A DNA stretch of 64,000 nt from Agapanthus africanus (GCA_030015575.1 JASDDO010000001.1:324169595-324233594), one strand, 5' to 3'. Positions 1-12,508 are shown, counted from the first letter of the stretch. Translations and numbers: made by a program. The notes: generated by a model from the sequence alone, not told the origin.

Positions 1-981
1 TACTGTATCATACTAGTTTGTATATTACTTAATGGAAACTTGGGATATTCACAGTTGTATAGACAATCTTGCTCAAAATGGTATTATGCTACTTGGTTTG
101 TTTCTACTTTAATGTGTACATGTATTTCTTTTAGTATATCACCTATACACATTAGTGGAGCCCTTAGGATCTTTTCTTGATTACCAGCGTTGTGATGGCA
201 GTCACACTCGTGGGGGCTGGGTAATCTACAAGCACATCCTTATACAGGTCCCTAGTCGTAGGACTATCGAGACAGGGCATCGATACTCCAGAGTAGACTA
301 GCGTATGCGCTTCTCATCCTAGCTGGGGAGACGGTCTGTCCCACAGCCGTCAGTACGTCGTACTTGAGATAGTATGCGGGTGCTCGTTAGGTTACGAGTA
401 CACTGGACAGGACTCGTCTGGAACTGATTGGTTGGTACTATACCTATCGTCAGTTATCAGTTCCCAGGTGACATGAGTACAGCTTAGTCCACTGACTTGA
501 CACTGTTACTTCGCCTCGAGTGTGTTCCCACTGTACTTTGATTACTACCCTACCACGGCTCAAAGGAGTCGTGCAAATAGGTAGTAGTTGGGTGCAGTCC
601 CGAAGCACTTGGAAGCAGTGACGGTTAGATAGGATTCGTCTCTCCCGTTATTAGGAGTTGATATCACGCTGTGTCATGGAGAGCCATTACACATAGTCGT
701 CCCTGGCCAGGGCAAGCGAGATATACTGGTAGGTTTCCAGTGTTATCTCAGGGTGTTCTGGGCTACACTCCGACAAGACTTGTACCACTATTAGGGGACT
801 GACGTTTACCGCCCCCTAGGCCCGCCATGCGATATTCTCTGACGAACAGACAGCACTGTACGGAGATTGTCACATTCAGGCTCAGTAGGAGTTCAGATGG
901 GTTTCAACTCGTCAATCTTCTTATCGGCATCTACCCGGGGGCCGTTACGCACAGCTAGTACCGCTTGCGGTCTGTGGTTAA
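1..981 (+). repeat. Element D 5' LTR, first part
   Basis: Long terminal repeat of the oldest element. By alignment with element A's LTRs the window opens about 27 bp inside it. It contains the palindrome ccctggccaggg at 701-712 and a cacggctc/gagtcgtg hairpin near 557-576, both recurring in the other LTRs. It is cut at 981 by element B, whose target duplication gttaa is 977-981 and 11397-11401, and it resumes at 11402. No gene is present. Confidence 0.85.
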
Positions 982-3205
982 TGTTAGTTGTATGTATGCC
1001 CTAGAGGCCATTACTGTACATTGGATGTATATTGTAGTGGATGCTGGGACATATATAGGTAGGACTTTCTTGCTCGACATGATAGTACGCTATCTGGTTG
1101 CTCTTTGTCTTAACATGAATACTTTATGTCTCTCTGATTACATGTTGATAAAGCCCTTAGGATGAGTACTCGACTTCCAGGACTATGATGCAGATCATAC
1201 TAGTGGGGCCTGGGTAGTCAATGAGTACATCCTTCATTGTTCCTAGTCGTGGGAATATCGAGACGGGGCATCGATATTCCAGAGTAGACTAGCGTATACC
1301 TTCTCGACCCATGTGATGGGCGATGGATGATCCCATATCCATTGGTGTTTGACAACGAAGATGGTATGCGGGTGCTCAGTGGAGACTGGGTACACTGAAC
1401 GGACTCGCCGAGAACTCCCAGATGGTATTATACCTCACGTCAGATGGCAGTTCTCTGGTGACACTGCTACAGCTTAGTCTGTTGACCCGAGATCGTCATA
1501 GAGTCTTGTGTGTCTCCCACTGTGCTTTGATTTCCACCCTACCACGGCTCTACTGAGTCGTGCAAACAGGTGGTTTTTGGGTACAGTCCCGATTCACATG
1601 GAGGCAATGAGCGATAGGAGGGGATTCGTCTCTCCCGGTATTGGGGGTTGATGTTGCGCTATGCTCGACTGGCCATAACAGGAAATCCCTGGCCAGGGTT
1701 GCAGTGATATACTGGTAAGAGTTATCAGTAGTTTCACGAATGTTATGGACCTCAAGTCGGCATGACTTATCGAGCTATTGGGGTCTGACGTTTACCACCC
1801 CTAGGCGAGATATGCGACATATCAGACGAACAGACCGGACTGTACGGTAAGTGTTACTGGTTGGATTCACAGGAGTGTGAGCGGGCTTGCTCGTCGATCT
1901 TCTAATCGCTCAATACCCGGGTGGCCGTTACGTTTAGCAGACCGCTTGCGGCTTGTGGGTGTTTGATATGATCAACATCTGCTGCCGGCGTATTGACGAG
2001 TCTTTAGAGTCCTACACAGAGGTTTCCTGGCTCAAGCGAAACGAAATAGGAGCGCATATGAGATATGTGCGGGACCGAGAATAATGCGTGTATGTGATAC
2101 CATATTTCATTCTCGCGATGAATGTGTCGAATGGTTGTATGCGATATAACCTAGTTATCGAATCAAGGATTGATTCGATAAGCCGATACATTGGATACTA
2201 GCCGGTTATATGCGATATAACCGGATCATTGAATCAAGTGTTGATTTAATGATTTAATGTATAATTATATATTTGATATATTACTTTGCATTAACTAGTA
2301 TTGGTTCACTTTAAATGGATTTACTCACTTGGTTTGTGCACATTGTATATGTGATATATTTTTGTGCACATGATTGTATCATGTTTGATGATACATGCAA
2401 GCTAGGGTTAGTGTAAAGAATTAGACCATGGTTAAGTTTATGATTAGGGTTTTCTTTTTATTTACTTATTCATTTATTTATTCTTTTTGTTTATTTTGGA
2501 AAAAGAAAATGATAATGAAAAAGAATGGTTGCTAGTTTTGTTTTTAGTTGAAGTTTCTTGAAACTTTGACCAAAACCATTCTTGTCTCATCCTTAACCCT
2601 AACCATTCAAGTTAACCATGGTCCATTCTCTACAACTAACCAAGGGTTAGTAAATGATAAGTATTGATTTATTTATCATTTACATAACACTTATCATTTT
2701 TCTTTATCATCTTCTTCTTCATCTTCAACTTGAAGAAAGCTTGCACCATCAATGGCAACTAGCCAAAATGAGTGAGAAATCCAAATCTAAAGTCTACCCA
2801 CTTCCTATTTCTTCATCCTCTACCTCTTGCCAAGTTGTATAGGGTGTTTCCTTTACAAGTTTTCAAGGCCAGGTGAAGTTGGAGCTTGTTCTTGTGATGC
2901 CTCGACGTAGATCATCTTCGGCATCGAACCGACGATCAAGCCCGCCCATTATTCGATGATGCCAATGCTAGAGTCAAGGGTTCGATTTGGACAGCGGAGG
3001 GAGATCATCGCGGATCTTAGGAAGTGGTGGACCGGATCTACAAAGGTTGTAGTCACTTTCCCTTAGCATTTAATTCGATTACATGCTTGTTTTGCCTATA
3101 TATCTAGTTAACGATCCGTATTAGGTTTTCTCGGCACATGTAAAATTTCAATTGGGCATGTTTGATCACTTGTGAGACTTCATTAGTGTGCCAAGAAACC
3201 CTACA
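982..3205 (+). repeat. Element B 5' LTR
   Basis: 2,224-bp LTR from TGTTAGTTGTATG to ACCCTACA. It holds the palindrome ccctggccaggg (1687-1698), three consecutive AT-rich hairpins (2155-2181, 2202-2224 with a 10-bp perfect stem, 2225-2253) just before a TATA-like tract near 2258-2280, and a candidate splice donor aaag|gttgta with GT at 3056-3057. The TATA assignment is only a guess. Confidence 0.93.
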
Positions 3206-3206
3206 G

Positions 3207-3219
3207 TGGTATCAAAGAC
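3207..3219 (+). promoter_or_regulatory. Element B primer binding site
   Basis: tggtatcaaagac lies one base after the LTR. It matches the tRNA-iMet-type site tggtatcagagcc of the other elements with two changes, which may weaken priming. Confidence 0.8.
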
Positions 3220-3404
3220 TAGCTAGAGCCTTAGGCGAAGTCCAGACGGATTTAGAACTCCGATCGAATCAAAACCCAAACCCTAATATTGCTCTCTGGA
3301 CTTTTTCTGAAATCGTGGTTTTTTCGAAATTAAAAATATGCAGAAAAATCAGCAGGTAATCCTAAGACTTACTGTGAAATTCGAGAGCATGATTCCTCAA
3401 GAGT

Positions 3405-3451
3405 GCGGCGGAACCGCGGCACAAGCATGGCTTGTGCGGCGGTTCCGCGGC
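3405..3451 (+). other. HP1: GC-rich leader hairpin, element B
   Basis: Two arms of about 22 nt (gcggcggaaccgcggcacaa and its near-complement) fold with two mismatches around an atg loop. It starts 199 nt after the LTR. An equivalent hairpin occurs at the same distance in every leader in the window. Function is unknown; a dimerisation or packaging role is inferred from position. Confidence 0.6.
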
Positions 3452-4785
3452 CAAGTTGTCCCATCATCTGTTTGACTTTTCACAGTAACTCCTAGTTTTT
3501 AGTGCTGGTTTTCCTGAGAATATTTTAATATTTATTCCAGAGTTTTATTTTCTGAGTTGTATTGGGGACTCGGTGTATTCGATCGGACCGTCTAATTTTG
3601 TCGGTGTGCTTTTCCGGGTAATTTTTTAATATGTTAAAAAGTTCGACCGGATATAAATACCCAATTTTTCCCCCTGTCGGGAAATTTCCAAGTGTTGGAT
3701 TTTTCCGTAGTTTAACGACGTTCTAAGTAGTGCAAGTAATGCGATGGACCCTCTAGAAGACAACAAACCTTAACTCGATTATGTGACCGTCTTGAACTGC
3801 CCTTTGAACCTTCGGGTTTGGGGCAGTACGGCGTGCCACATGTGAGGCGTTGGCTTGACCCTTCTACGGCTGGACCGTTGGTACTGAGGCACGAACTGAA
3901 TGTTGTTAGACTTATTTCATATGTTGAGCTGTATCGGGAAAACTTGGGTGTTCGATTGTTCGATCGAAAAGTTTAGCATTTTCTATTTATCCGGAATGTG
4001 ATACAATAATTGGAATTCACAAATTGTTATGAGATAACGGAATGAATATTATAAACGTAGCAGTTTAGTCTCACTTGATCGGTTGCCACGGAATTTTGAT
4101 GTGATCAAAAGTCCGTCGCAATCATGTTGCGTATGCGGATACTCGCCGGGTAAACTTGATAAACAGCCTCACCCCATAGCCCCGACCAAGTGACTGTAGG
4201 AGAACCCCGTCGCCGAAAGCATCCGTCCGGGTGCTCGCGGCAGCGGTGTTCCGCCTTGGTGCACTTCGTCGACGGCATCGGGGGTGCGGCCGTCTACTAA
4301 AGTTTGCGACGAGCATTCGATCAGTTTTTCGGGAATCTTGTTGAATTGCCCGACTTGATATTGAAAAGTGTTTTCGATAATGAGACCAAAATGCGGGGTT
4401 TATAATTGTTAGGCATGCGATGTCTAAGTATTTCATTTGGTCAGGCATGCGATGTCTGAGGAGGTTGTGGATTCCAACTGTTGTAGTTTTACACTTTCTT
4501 TTCTGTGACCGTAAGTGTAATATGTGATATCGCCGGTTTCGTTGCTATATGTCAACGACCATTGGGATGCGCATATTTACTTACGTTGATGACATGTGAT
4601 GTTATGTGTTGCTGGATATGTTATATTGGATCGTCGTGTTTGAATAGCCGGGGGTTTTTATGTGAGATGAGTGTTTTTTCATTTTCATTCATGTAAAAAC
4701 TTGTATGTAATATTCTTTTATTGGGGCACTTCCAGGTTGCGGATGTTGTCACCATTTGTATATTATTTACTTTTCTGCACTAGGA

Positions 4786-4912
4786 TAGACCCAAGGAGGG
4801 GAGCACAAGTAAACGGGTTCTGGGGTCCAGTGGGAGACCAACTCGAGGAGTCGAGTCCGGGTCTCCTAACCCTAGAATTGATAGGGTTACTTGCCTCTCT
4901 CGTAGGGGTCTA
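4786..4912 (+). other. LM1: long-range leader RNA module, element B
   Basis: Outer stem tagaccc (4786-4792) with gggtcta (4906-4912). Inner stem caagtaa (4806-4812) with ttacttg (4887-4893). Further inner pairs are ggagacc/ggtctcc and actcg/cgagt. The inner stem sequence differs from elements A, C and D but still pairs. Confidence 0.6.
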
Positions 4913-5113
4913 GGGGTGTGGGATTGGCTATTCATCACAACCGTGGAATCCGTGTTTTATACTGGCTCGTATTGAAAACACGGACGTCCTAGTATATCCA
5001 ATATTTCATATGTATCTTCTGCTGTGAGTTATCTGTGATGTGATCATGCGATGTTCTGTGCTCTGTTCAGATAGATGTAGTATATAGTATATATGATATA
5101 TTATATAGACGTT

Positions 5114-5214
5114 GCTTATGTTTTACACCCGCGCTAGCCCTGCCTCGCTCTGCCGTTAGTTACCTAACCTAACGGTGCAGACAGGACATCGAGGCGAATG
5201 CGGATGGTATAAGC
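5114..5214 (+). other. LM2: ~100-nt structured leader module, element B
   Basis: Closing stem gcttatg (5114-5120) with tataagc (5208-5214, one G.U pair). Internal stem gcctcg with cgaggc. Terminal hairpin cgttag with ctaacg. The gcctcg/cgaggc pair replaces gccccg/cggggc of A and D, a compensatory change. Confidence 0.6.
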
Positions 5215-5350
5215 GTACGTTATATTTATCTGTGATGTTTAGGTGGACTTTAATAATGGGATATTCATTAATGAGATTAATGAAAGAAAATAAACCTAAT
5301 TGATGTTGTGGAATCGAATTTCAAAATAAAAACAGGTAGCTACAGTTCTT

Positions 5351-5594
5351 GCTTTGCATCGCGATGTTCATTATAGAACATCCTGCACCTTATTCGATGA
5401 GGAAAGGACCGCGATCCCTTCACCGGGAGTGACTCCTTTAGCAATAACTGGCAGATGCTACAACCCTCGGTTTGTCTTTGATTGCTTCTATAGTTTCCGC
5501 TTTGCACAGTGATATATATGATATATCCCGCACCTCATTCGACGAGGAAAGGGCCGACGATCCCTTCACCGGGAGTGACCCCTTTAGCAAAACT
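5351..5594 (+). repeat. Leader tandem duplication, element B
   Basis: Two diverged copies (5351-5449, 5499-5594; period 148 bp) share a core cccttcaccgggagtgac and a tttgca start. Two copies also occur in B2 and E and one in G. I did not find it in A, C or D. Confidence 0.65.
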
Positions 5595-5738
5595 AGAAAA
5601 GCCTCGAAAACATTCCATTTAAAAACCATTTGATTCCGCAACGAGATCAAGTTCAAAGCGTTAAAGGTTTTCACAAAAACCAGCCGCAACCCTCCGTCAT
5701 TTTAGGAAGTAGAGTACTTAGTATTCGTGCTGTGTTTA

Positions 5739-5927
5739 TTGACCATAGTCAAGGCACAGTGTACGGTAGCTAAGTGATGTCTTCCTACATCGCATATGAT
5801 GCGATTAGTTAGGACAGTCGCGTGACTTTGTTGACCTTAGTTAAGGGTCAAGTGGGTGGGTCTAATTAATCACGAAATGACGGGTAGAACTTGACTAGTA
5901 CTTATGATTTGTTGACCATAGTTAAGG
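5739..5927 (+). other. TH: three leader hairpins, element B
   Basis: Hairpins ttgac-loop-gtcaa or gttaa at 5739-5754, 5831-5846 and 5912-5927, with loops cata, ctta and cata. The same trio, with other loop sequences, occurs in each leader. Confidence 0.55.
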
Positions 5928-6345
5928 TCATAGGTGCTAGGGGTAAAAACCTTTATCGGGAGTTTCAAGTGTTGAAATTTGCAATGAGATTGCATACCTT
6001 CTATATGATAGTTGGATCCCGATACCCACTGCGAGTAATTGTTACTCCTGGGAGAGTTTTGCACTTTGCAATTAGCCGATCAAGTAGGTGTCTAGAAAGG
6101 TGTCAATGGGGTTACGCCTCTGGGAAAACGAGGTTTACAGTAATTAGGTCCGTGCGAAAGCACGGGGAACCTCTCTCAAAGTACCGACACTGGCCTGGCT
6201 GAAAGATTGGCGAACTTGTAGAGTGTAATTAATCCCGGCTAGTCTTTCCTTTTAGGGTTTGAAGGAAGATTTGATAAAAACAGTGGGAGCCATCCTGATT
6301 AGATAAAATATATAACCAATCTGATCTTGCAAGAGCGCACGCAGA

Positions 6346-6373
6346 GTGTTTTCTTCTCTCTCTCTCCAGGTAG
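6346..6373 (+). other. Candidate 3' splice site before gag, element B
   Basis: A long CT-rich tract ends in ccaggtag|cgacc. The AG at 6372-6373 aligns with the ag|cgacc acceptor of the other elements; a second AG lies at 6368-6369. With the LTR donor at 3056 it would remove the PBS and the whole leader. Confidence 0.5.
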
Positions 6374-9145
6374 CGACCATATCACGCCTTAATCAAGATA
6401 ATAACATGGATGTATTGATCGAACCCGCTTGTTATACTGAGCTGGGGAATGTTGGTCCCGCTCCGACTTATAATTGTTATAAGACCGAGCAGAAAATAGG
6501 GGAATACCAGAATCCCTATGCCGCCCAAACGAAGAAAGTGCATATGATGCATCTTCTTCGGGTGTGTTCGCTAAACAGAACTGTTTCTCAGTATCCTCTG
6601 TAACTTGGGTATATGATACCGGATCAGGATCCCAGATATGTAAGCTGTTACATAGGGCTACAAAAAGGTAGAAAAACTGAGAACGGGTGATAAGTTTCAT
6701 GAGACAGAAAACGGGGCAAGTGTTGCAGCCAAGTCTGTTGGTCACTGTCACCCTGTATTACGAATACATTGATTCTGAACAAATGCTATTAGATACCGAA
6801 CCTGATATACAAAATCATATCAGTCTCTTTATTGGTAAAGAAAGGATATAATTTTGTATTGATGGATAATGTTTTGAACATTTCCTATATCAAAAGTTGA
6901 TCGGTTCAGGCACGTTATCTAAAAGCATTGACGTTCTAAATCAAACTACAGTTCCTCGTATACAGAACACACACAAGAGGAAGAGTTCAGAAATGAACGA
7001 ATCATTCTTGAGGCATTGTAGACTAGGTCATATCAATGCGACTCGACTGGCTGAAGTTACATTTTAGATGCATATTTAAATCAGTTTGAATTTACATCTT
7101 GTGAAACTTGCCAGTCATGTCACAAAGATAAAATGACCATAGCTCTGTTTGTTAGAAACAGAGAAAGAGTTAGTAAACTCTTGGGACCGATACATTATGA
7201 TGTATGTAAGGTCTCCTGTCTACACATGCCAGGACTGGTTCTTTATACTTCATTACGTTCTCTGATGATCTCTCAAGATTCTGACATATGTTCCTGTTGA
7301 AACACAAGTCCGAACCTTTTGAGATATTCACAGAATATAAGTTAGAAGTAGAGAACCAACAACCGGGTATAAGTATTATGTCCTATGATGAGATCAGGGA
7401 GGAGAATACTTGAGCATAGCGTTCCTGGACTATTCTAAAAGAAAATGAGATTCTCTCTCAGCATTACTCCTCCGTATAAACCATAGCATGATGGTATATC
7501 GGGGCGGAGCAATCACACCCTATATGATAAGGTGTGCTCTATGATGAGTACTACTGAGTTACCTATTTCCTTTTTGGGAGTTGTGCGCTTGAGAAGCTGC
7601 ATACCTATTGAATTAGGTTCGAATCAAATCAGTACCTACCACTCCATATGAGATATGGTGTGGGAAGATCCTATCTCTTAAGTAAGTTAAGATTTGGGAT
7701 TGTCCGGCCTATATCAAAAGCAAAATCCGGACAAGATCAAGGCAAGGTCAGTTCTGTAGAACTGGAAAGGTTCCAGCTATACGAAACTACAGCTGAAGAT
7801 TTGACAGAACCAAAGGATTCTATAGTCCCCGACGAACCTCAGCCTCTCCGCCGATCTAGTAGGGTTCCTCATCCGCCTGAGAGATACCTCGGTTTCTCGA
7901 TGACAGTGGGAGCGAGGATTGCATCATGAGATGATGACCCAACCAGTTTCGAGCAGGCCATCGAGAGTAGGGACTCTGTAAGAATGGCTGGATGCTTAGT
8001 AATCTGAGATGGAATCCTTATACACCAACAAAGTATGGACTTTGGTTGCTATATCTGAAGGGTTAAATCCCCATTAGGAGCAAGTTTATCTTGAGAAGAT
8101 TACTTGGTGTACATGGAAAAGTTGAGACTTTAAAAGCTAGACTTTTTAAAGGTTTTACTCATCAACCAGGTGTGGATAATGATGAAACCTTTTCTAGGGA
8201 CTATGCTTGAGTCCATCCAGATCCTACTTGCCACGGCTACATACCATGAATACGATATCTGGTGGTTGGGTGCCATGACTACTTTTCTAAATATTGATTT
8301 AGAAGAGAATGTCTATAAGAACACAGCCAGAGGGCCTCGTAGACAGTGGGAGCAGCGGAAACGTGTGCAAGATGCTTTATAAGATAAAGCAGGCATCGCG
8401 GAGTTGGAACATCTGTTTTGATGGATTAGTCAAGGAGGTTGACATCATCAAAATGGTAGATGAACCTTGTATAAACAAGAAGGTAGTAGGGAGTATGGTG
8501 ACGATCCTGGTAGGATGACATACTCTTGTTAGGGAAGGAGTTTCCTATGCTACGCTCGATCAATCTCCGCTTATCACAATGATTTTCCATATAAGATCAA
8601 AGTGATAACTACTAAATCCTAAGCTTTGGATCTATGAGATAGATTTAATTGGATGTTAGGATACTCACTAGCTGTAGTGAGATGGTATCAATCGATCCTG
8701 GGGAGAATCACTGGAAAGGTTTCAGAGTGATAAAGACGACTGAATGTCAGTCACAGGCATTGTCTTTACCCTCAGTAAAGGGACGGTATGTTGGAAGAGT
8801 TCCAAGCTAGATACCGTGACAAACTAGATGATAAAGGCTGGTAACATCGCTATTAAAGATACCACCAAAGAGGCAGTTTGGGTGTATATAGGTTCATAGG
8901 ATGAACTAGGTTCCTACCATTGTGTGACAATGGAAGTGTGGCTTCGACCCTGGAACCCTGGTCCCATCAGTGACCCAGACATATTCTGAGGCAGCATCAC
9001 CTGATCATGGAGATAGTTGATCTCCAGGATGATCGAGGTTAGGAGAGTAGACTCAGAGGACAACACGGTGGATCCACTCACGAAGGCCTTTTCCCAAAGA
9101 GAGACTTTATGGGATGGTTGAGTATCAGATACTACAACCACTGCT
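6374..9145 (+). pseudogene. gag-pol: Element B gag-pol fossil
   Basis: Remnant of a copia polyprotein with many stops and frameshifts. Gag is reduced to its N-terminus joined almost directly to a zinc-knuckle remnant, so most of capsid is missing. A protease-like YDTGSGSQ follows, with its Asp at 6615-6617. The integrase zinc-finger start RHCRLGHIN lies near 7010. The integrase C-terminal motif PLRRSSRVPHPPERYLGF is in a 93-codon open piece (7648-7929). In the RT, the usual MDVK is LGAM, so the first catalytic Asp is gone (around 8265), and YVDD is destroyed near 8510. RNase H ends with a recognisable DNTVDPLTKA-like tail. B2 and G share the gag deletion and the RT change, so the damage predates their spread. 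Confidence 0.85.
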
Positions 9146-9173
9146 ACAGATGGCCCTAGTGCAAGTGGGAGAT

Positions 9174-11396
9174 TGTTAGTTGTATGTATGCCCTAGAGGC
9201 CATTACTGTACATTGGATGTATATTGTAGTGGATGCTGGGACATATATAGGTAGGACTTTCTTGCTCGACATGATAGTACGCTATCTGGTTGCTCTTTGT
9301 CTTAACATGAATATTTTCTGTCTCTCTGATTACATGTTGATAAAGCCCTTAGGATGAGTACTCGACTTCCAGGACTTTGATGCAGATCATACTAGTGGGG
9401 CCTGGGTAGTCAATGAGTACATCCTTCATTGTTCCTAGTCGTGGGAATATCGAGACGGGGCATCGATATTCCAGAGTAGACTAGCGTATACCTTCTCGAC
9501 CCATGTGATGGGCGATGGATGATCCCATATCCATTGGTGTTTGACAACGAAGATGGTATGCGGGTGCTCAGTGGAGACTGGGTACACTGAACGGACTCGC
9601 CGAGAACTCCCAGATGGTATTATACCTCACGTCAGATGGCAGTTCTCTGGTGACACTGGTACAGCTTAGTCTGTTGACCCGAGATCGTCATAGAGTCTTG
9701 TGTGTCTCCCACTGTGCTTTGATTTCCACCCTACCACGGCTCTACTGAGTCGTGCAAACAGGTGGTTTTTGGGTACAGTCCCGATTCACATGGAGGCAAT
9801 GAGCGATAGGAGGGGATTCGTCTCTCCCGGTATTGGGGGTTGATGTTGCGCTATGCTCGACTGGCCATAACAGGAAATCCCTGGCCAGGGTTGCAGTGAT
9901 ATACTGGTAAGAGTTATCAGTAGTTTCACGAATGTTATGGACCTCAAGTCGGCATGACTTATCGAGCTATTGGGGTCTGACGTTTACCACCCCTAGGCGA
10001 GATATGCGACATATCAGACGAACAGACCGGACTGTACGGTAAGTGTTACTGGTTGGATTCACAGGAGTGTGAGCGGGCTTGCTCGTCGATCTTCTGATCG
10101 CTCAATACCCGGGTGGCCGTTACGTTAGCAGACCGCTTGCGGCTTGTGGGTGTTTGATATGATCAACATTTGCTGCCGGCGTATTGACGAGTCTTTAGAG
10201 TTCTACACAGAGGTTTCCTGGCTCAAGCGAAACGAAATAGGAGCGCATATGAGATATGTGCGGGACCGAGAATAATGCGTGTATGTGATACCATATTTCA
10301 TTCTCGCGATGAATGTGTCGAATGGTTGTATGCGATATAACCTAGTTATCGAATCAAGGATTGATTCGATAAGCCGATACATTGGATACTAGCCGGTTAT
10401 ATGCGATATAACCGGATCATTGAATCAAGTGTTGATTTAATGATTTAATGTATAATTATATATTTGATATATTACTTTGCATTAACTAGTATTGGTTCAC
10501 TTTAAATGGATTTACTCACTTGGTTTGTGCACATTGTATATGTGATATATTTTTGTGCACATGATTGTATCATGTTTGATGATACATGCAAGCTAGGGTT
10601 AGTGTAAAGAATTAGACTATGGTTAAGTTTATGATTAGGGTTTTCTTTTTATTTACTTATTCATTTATTTATTCTTTTTGTTTATTTTGGAAAAAGAAAA
10701 TGATAATGAAAAAGAATGGTTGCTAGTTTTGTTTTTAGTTGAAGTTTCTTGAAACTTTGACCAAAACCATTCTTGTCTCATCCTTAACCCTAACCATTCA
10801 AGTTAACTATGGTCCATTCTCTACAACTAACCAAGGGTTAGTAAATGATAAGTATTGATTTATTTATCATTTACATAACACTTATCATTTTTCTTTATCA
10901 TCTTCTTCTTCATCTTCAACTTGAAGAAAGCTTGCACCATCAATGGCAACTAGCCAAAATGAGTGAGAAATCCAAATCTAAAGTCTACCCACTTCCTATT
11001 TCTTCATCCTCTACCTCTTGCCAAGTTGTATAGGGTGTTTCCTTCACAAGTTTTCAAGGCCAGGTGAAGTTGGAGCTTGTTCTTGTGATGCCTCGACGTA
11101 GATCATCTTCGGCATCGAACCGACGATCAAGCCCGCCCATTCTTCGATGATGCCAATGCTAGAGTCAAGGGTTCGATTTGGACAGCGGAGGGAGATCATC
11201 GCGGAGCTTAGGAAGTGGTGGACCGGATCTACAAAGGTTGTAGTCACTTTCCCTTAGCATTTAATTCGATTACATGCTTGTTTCGCCTATATATCTAGTT
11301 AACGATCCGTATTAGGTTTTCTCGGCACATGTAAAATTTCAATTGGGCATGTTTGATCACTTGTGAGACTTCATTAGTGTGCCAAGGAACCCTACA
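9174..11396 (+). repeat. Element B 3' LTR with polypurine tract
   Basis: 2,223-bp copy of the 5' LTR, ending ACCCTACA before the TSD. It is preceded by the purine tract gtgcaagtgggagat (9159-9173), which is shared almost letter for letter by every element here. That supports shared or interchangeable replication machinery. The leader-type tract at 10845-11033 gives only a spurious short open frame. Confidence 0.92.
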
Positions 11397-11401
11397 GTTA
11401 A

Positions 11402-12507
11402 ACCCACTACCAGCGTAGTGTCGAGTCTTTAGAGTCCTACACAGGGAGCTATTCGCCTTTTGGCAAAAGAGTAGAGGTCACATGGTTTTGCGACAGGGTT
11501 CGGTCACATCCGCGCACTTGTGCACGTTTGGTGTCCGGGCAGTTATTACTAGCGGGCTTTAGTTTAAGCCAGATCCTAGTATACGTTTTGGGATTGGTTT
11601 TATCTCGGTTGTATTCGTGTTCCCCGGAACGCGGATGCGGGTGTGTATGCATGGTTGACAGAGACAGAGGCAGAGGATTCTCATTAGGGTTGTTGACTGT
11701 TGACTTTTACTAAACCCTAATGAGAATTAGAAATATGATTAACAATAATATTAATTAAGTATTATTGTGACATGGTTGGGTTGAAAGGTTGACTTTGTTG
11801 ACTTGTTGACTTTGTTGACCGGTTGACTAGGTTGGACTTGTTGACCACCATCATGACAATGGCTATCATTCCATGGCATTGACCTTTGCTTGCTTATTTG
11901 TTCATACATTGCATTTAATGCATGAAATGATATTGCCATTTGATATGATAACAACCATCACATAATACTCAATTATTATTATGTGTTATGATGATTTTGG
12001 ATTATGAGAGCAAGGGTGAGAAAAGTCTTGCTCATTCTTTCATTTGCTTTCTCTCTCATGAAAGCTCTCTCATCCTCAAGCTCTCCATCTTCCACTTCCT
12101 CTCTCTAGTTCAAGGCAAACATCTCTCATGTGTTGAGAATCATTTTCCTTGGAGATAAAAACCCAAAACACTTCTCTACTCATCCTAGTGCACAAAGTCT
12201 AGCAAGCCAAGTGTTTTAATTTCCTTTAGTTTGAGGTTGAAGCCAAAGGTAGAATCTTTCGGGTGGATCCATCTTCGACGCAAGGAGACGACGAGGTGAG
12301 GCCGATCCGAATACCGCAAGGAGTTGAAGAGAAGGAGTTCAAGTTAAGGTATAACCCCCTAACCGAGTAGGTAACACTCCTAGTTAGGTTGTTAGATAGT
12401 TGTTTAACAAAGATCCGTATTTTGAGTCCATGTTACCCCCAAAGAAAAATCATTTTTCACCATTTCCGCAACCCCAAATAACCGGGGACGGGTAACGTGG
12501 ACTTATA
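11402..12507 (+). repeat. Element D 5' LTR, second part
   Basis: Continuation of the LTR broken by element B. It includes a splice-donor-like taag|gtataac with GT at 12349-12350. The end reads gtggacttata where A and C have gtggacttaca, so the terminal CA has become TA. That would impair integrase end recognition if it were present in the cDNA; it is more likely a later mutation. Confidence 0.85.
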
Positions 12508-12508
12508 A

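Larger units (their letters stand above)
982..11396 (+). mobile_element. Element B: complete non-autonomous copia element
   Basis: A complete 10.4-kb LTR retrotransposon inserted in D's 5' LTR. It has two ~2.22-kb LTRs beginning TG and ending CA, a primer site, a long leader (3220-6373), a decayed gag-pol and a purine tract. The 5-bp target duplication gttaa flanks it exactly (977-981, 11397-11401). The LTRs differ at only about 15 of 2,223 positions by eye, so it inserted recently, yet its polyprotein is riddled with stops and shifts. It must have used proteins supplied by another element. Confidence 0.93.

Noticed and set aside
2654-2842. 62-codon open frame, identical at 10845-11033
   Set aside because: It lies inside both LTRs of element B, so its identity reflects the LTR pair and not a conserved gene. 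It has no homologous frame in B2 or G LTRs.
5739-5927. Regularly spaced short repeats that look CRISPR-like
   Set aside because: Only three copies per element, inside plant retrotransposon leaders, with no cas genes; treated as RNA hairpins.
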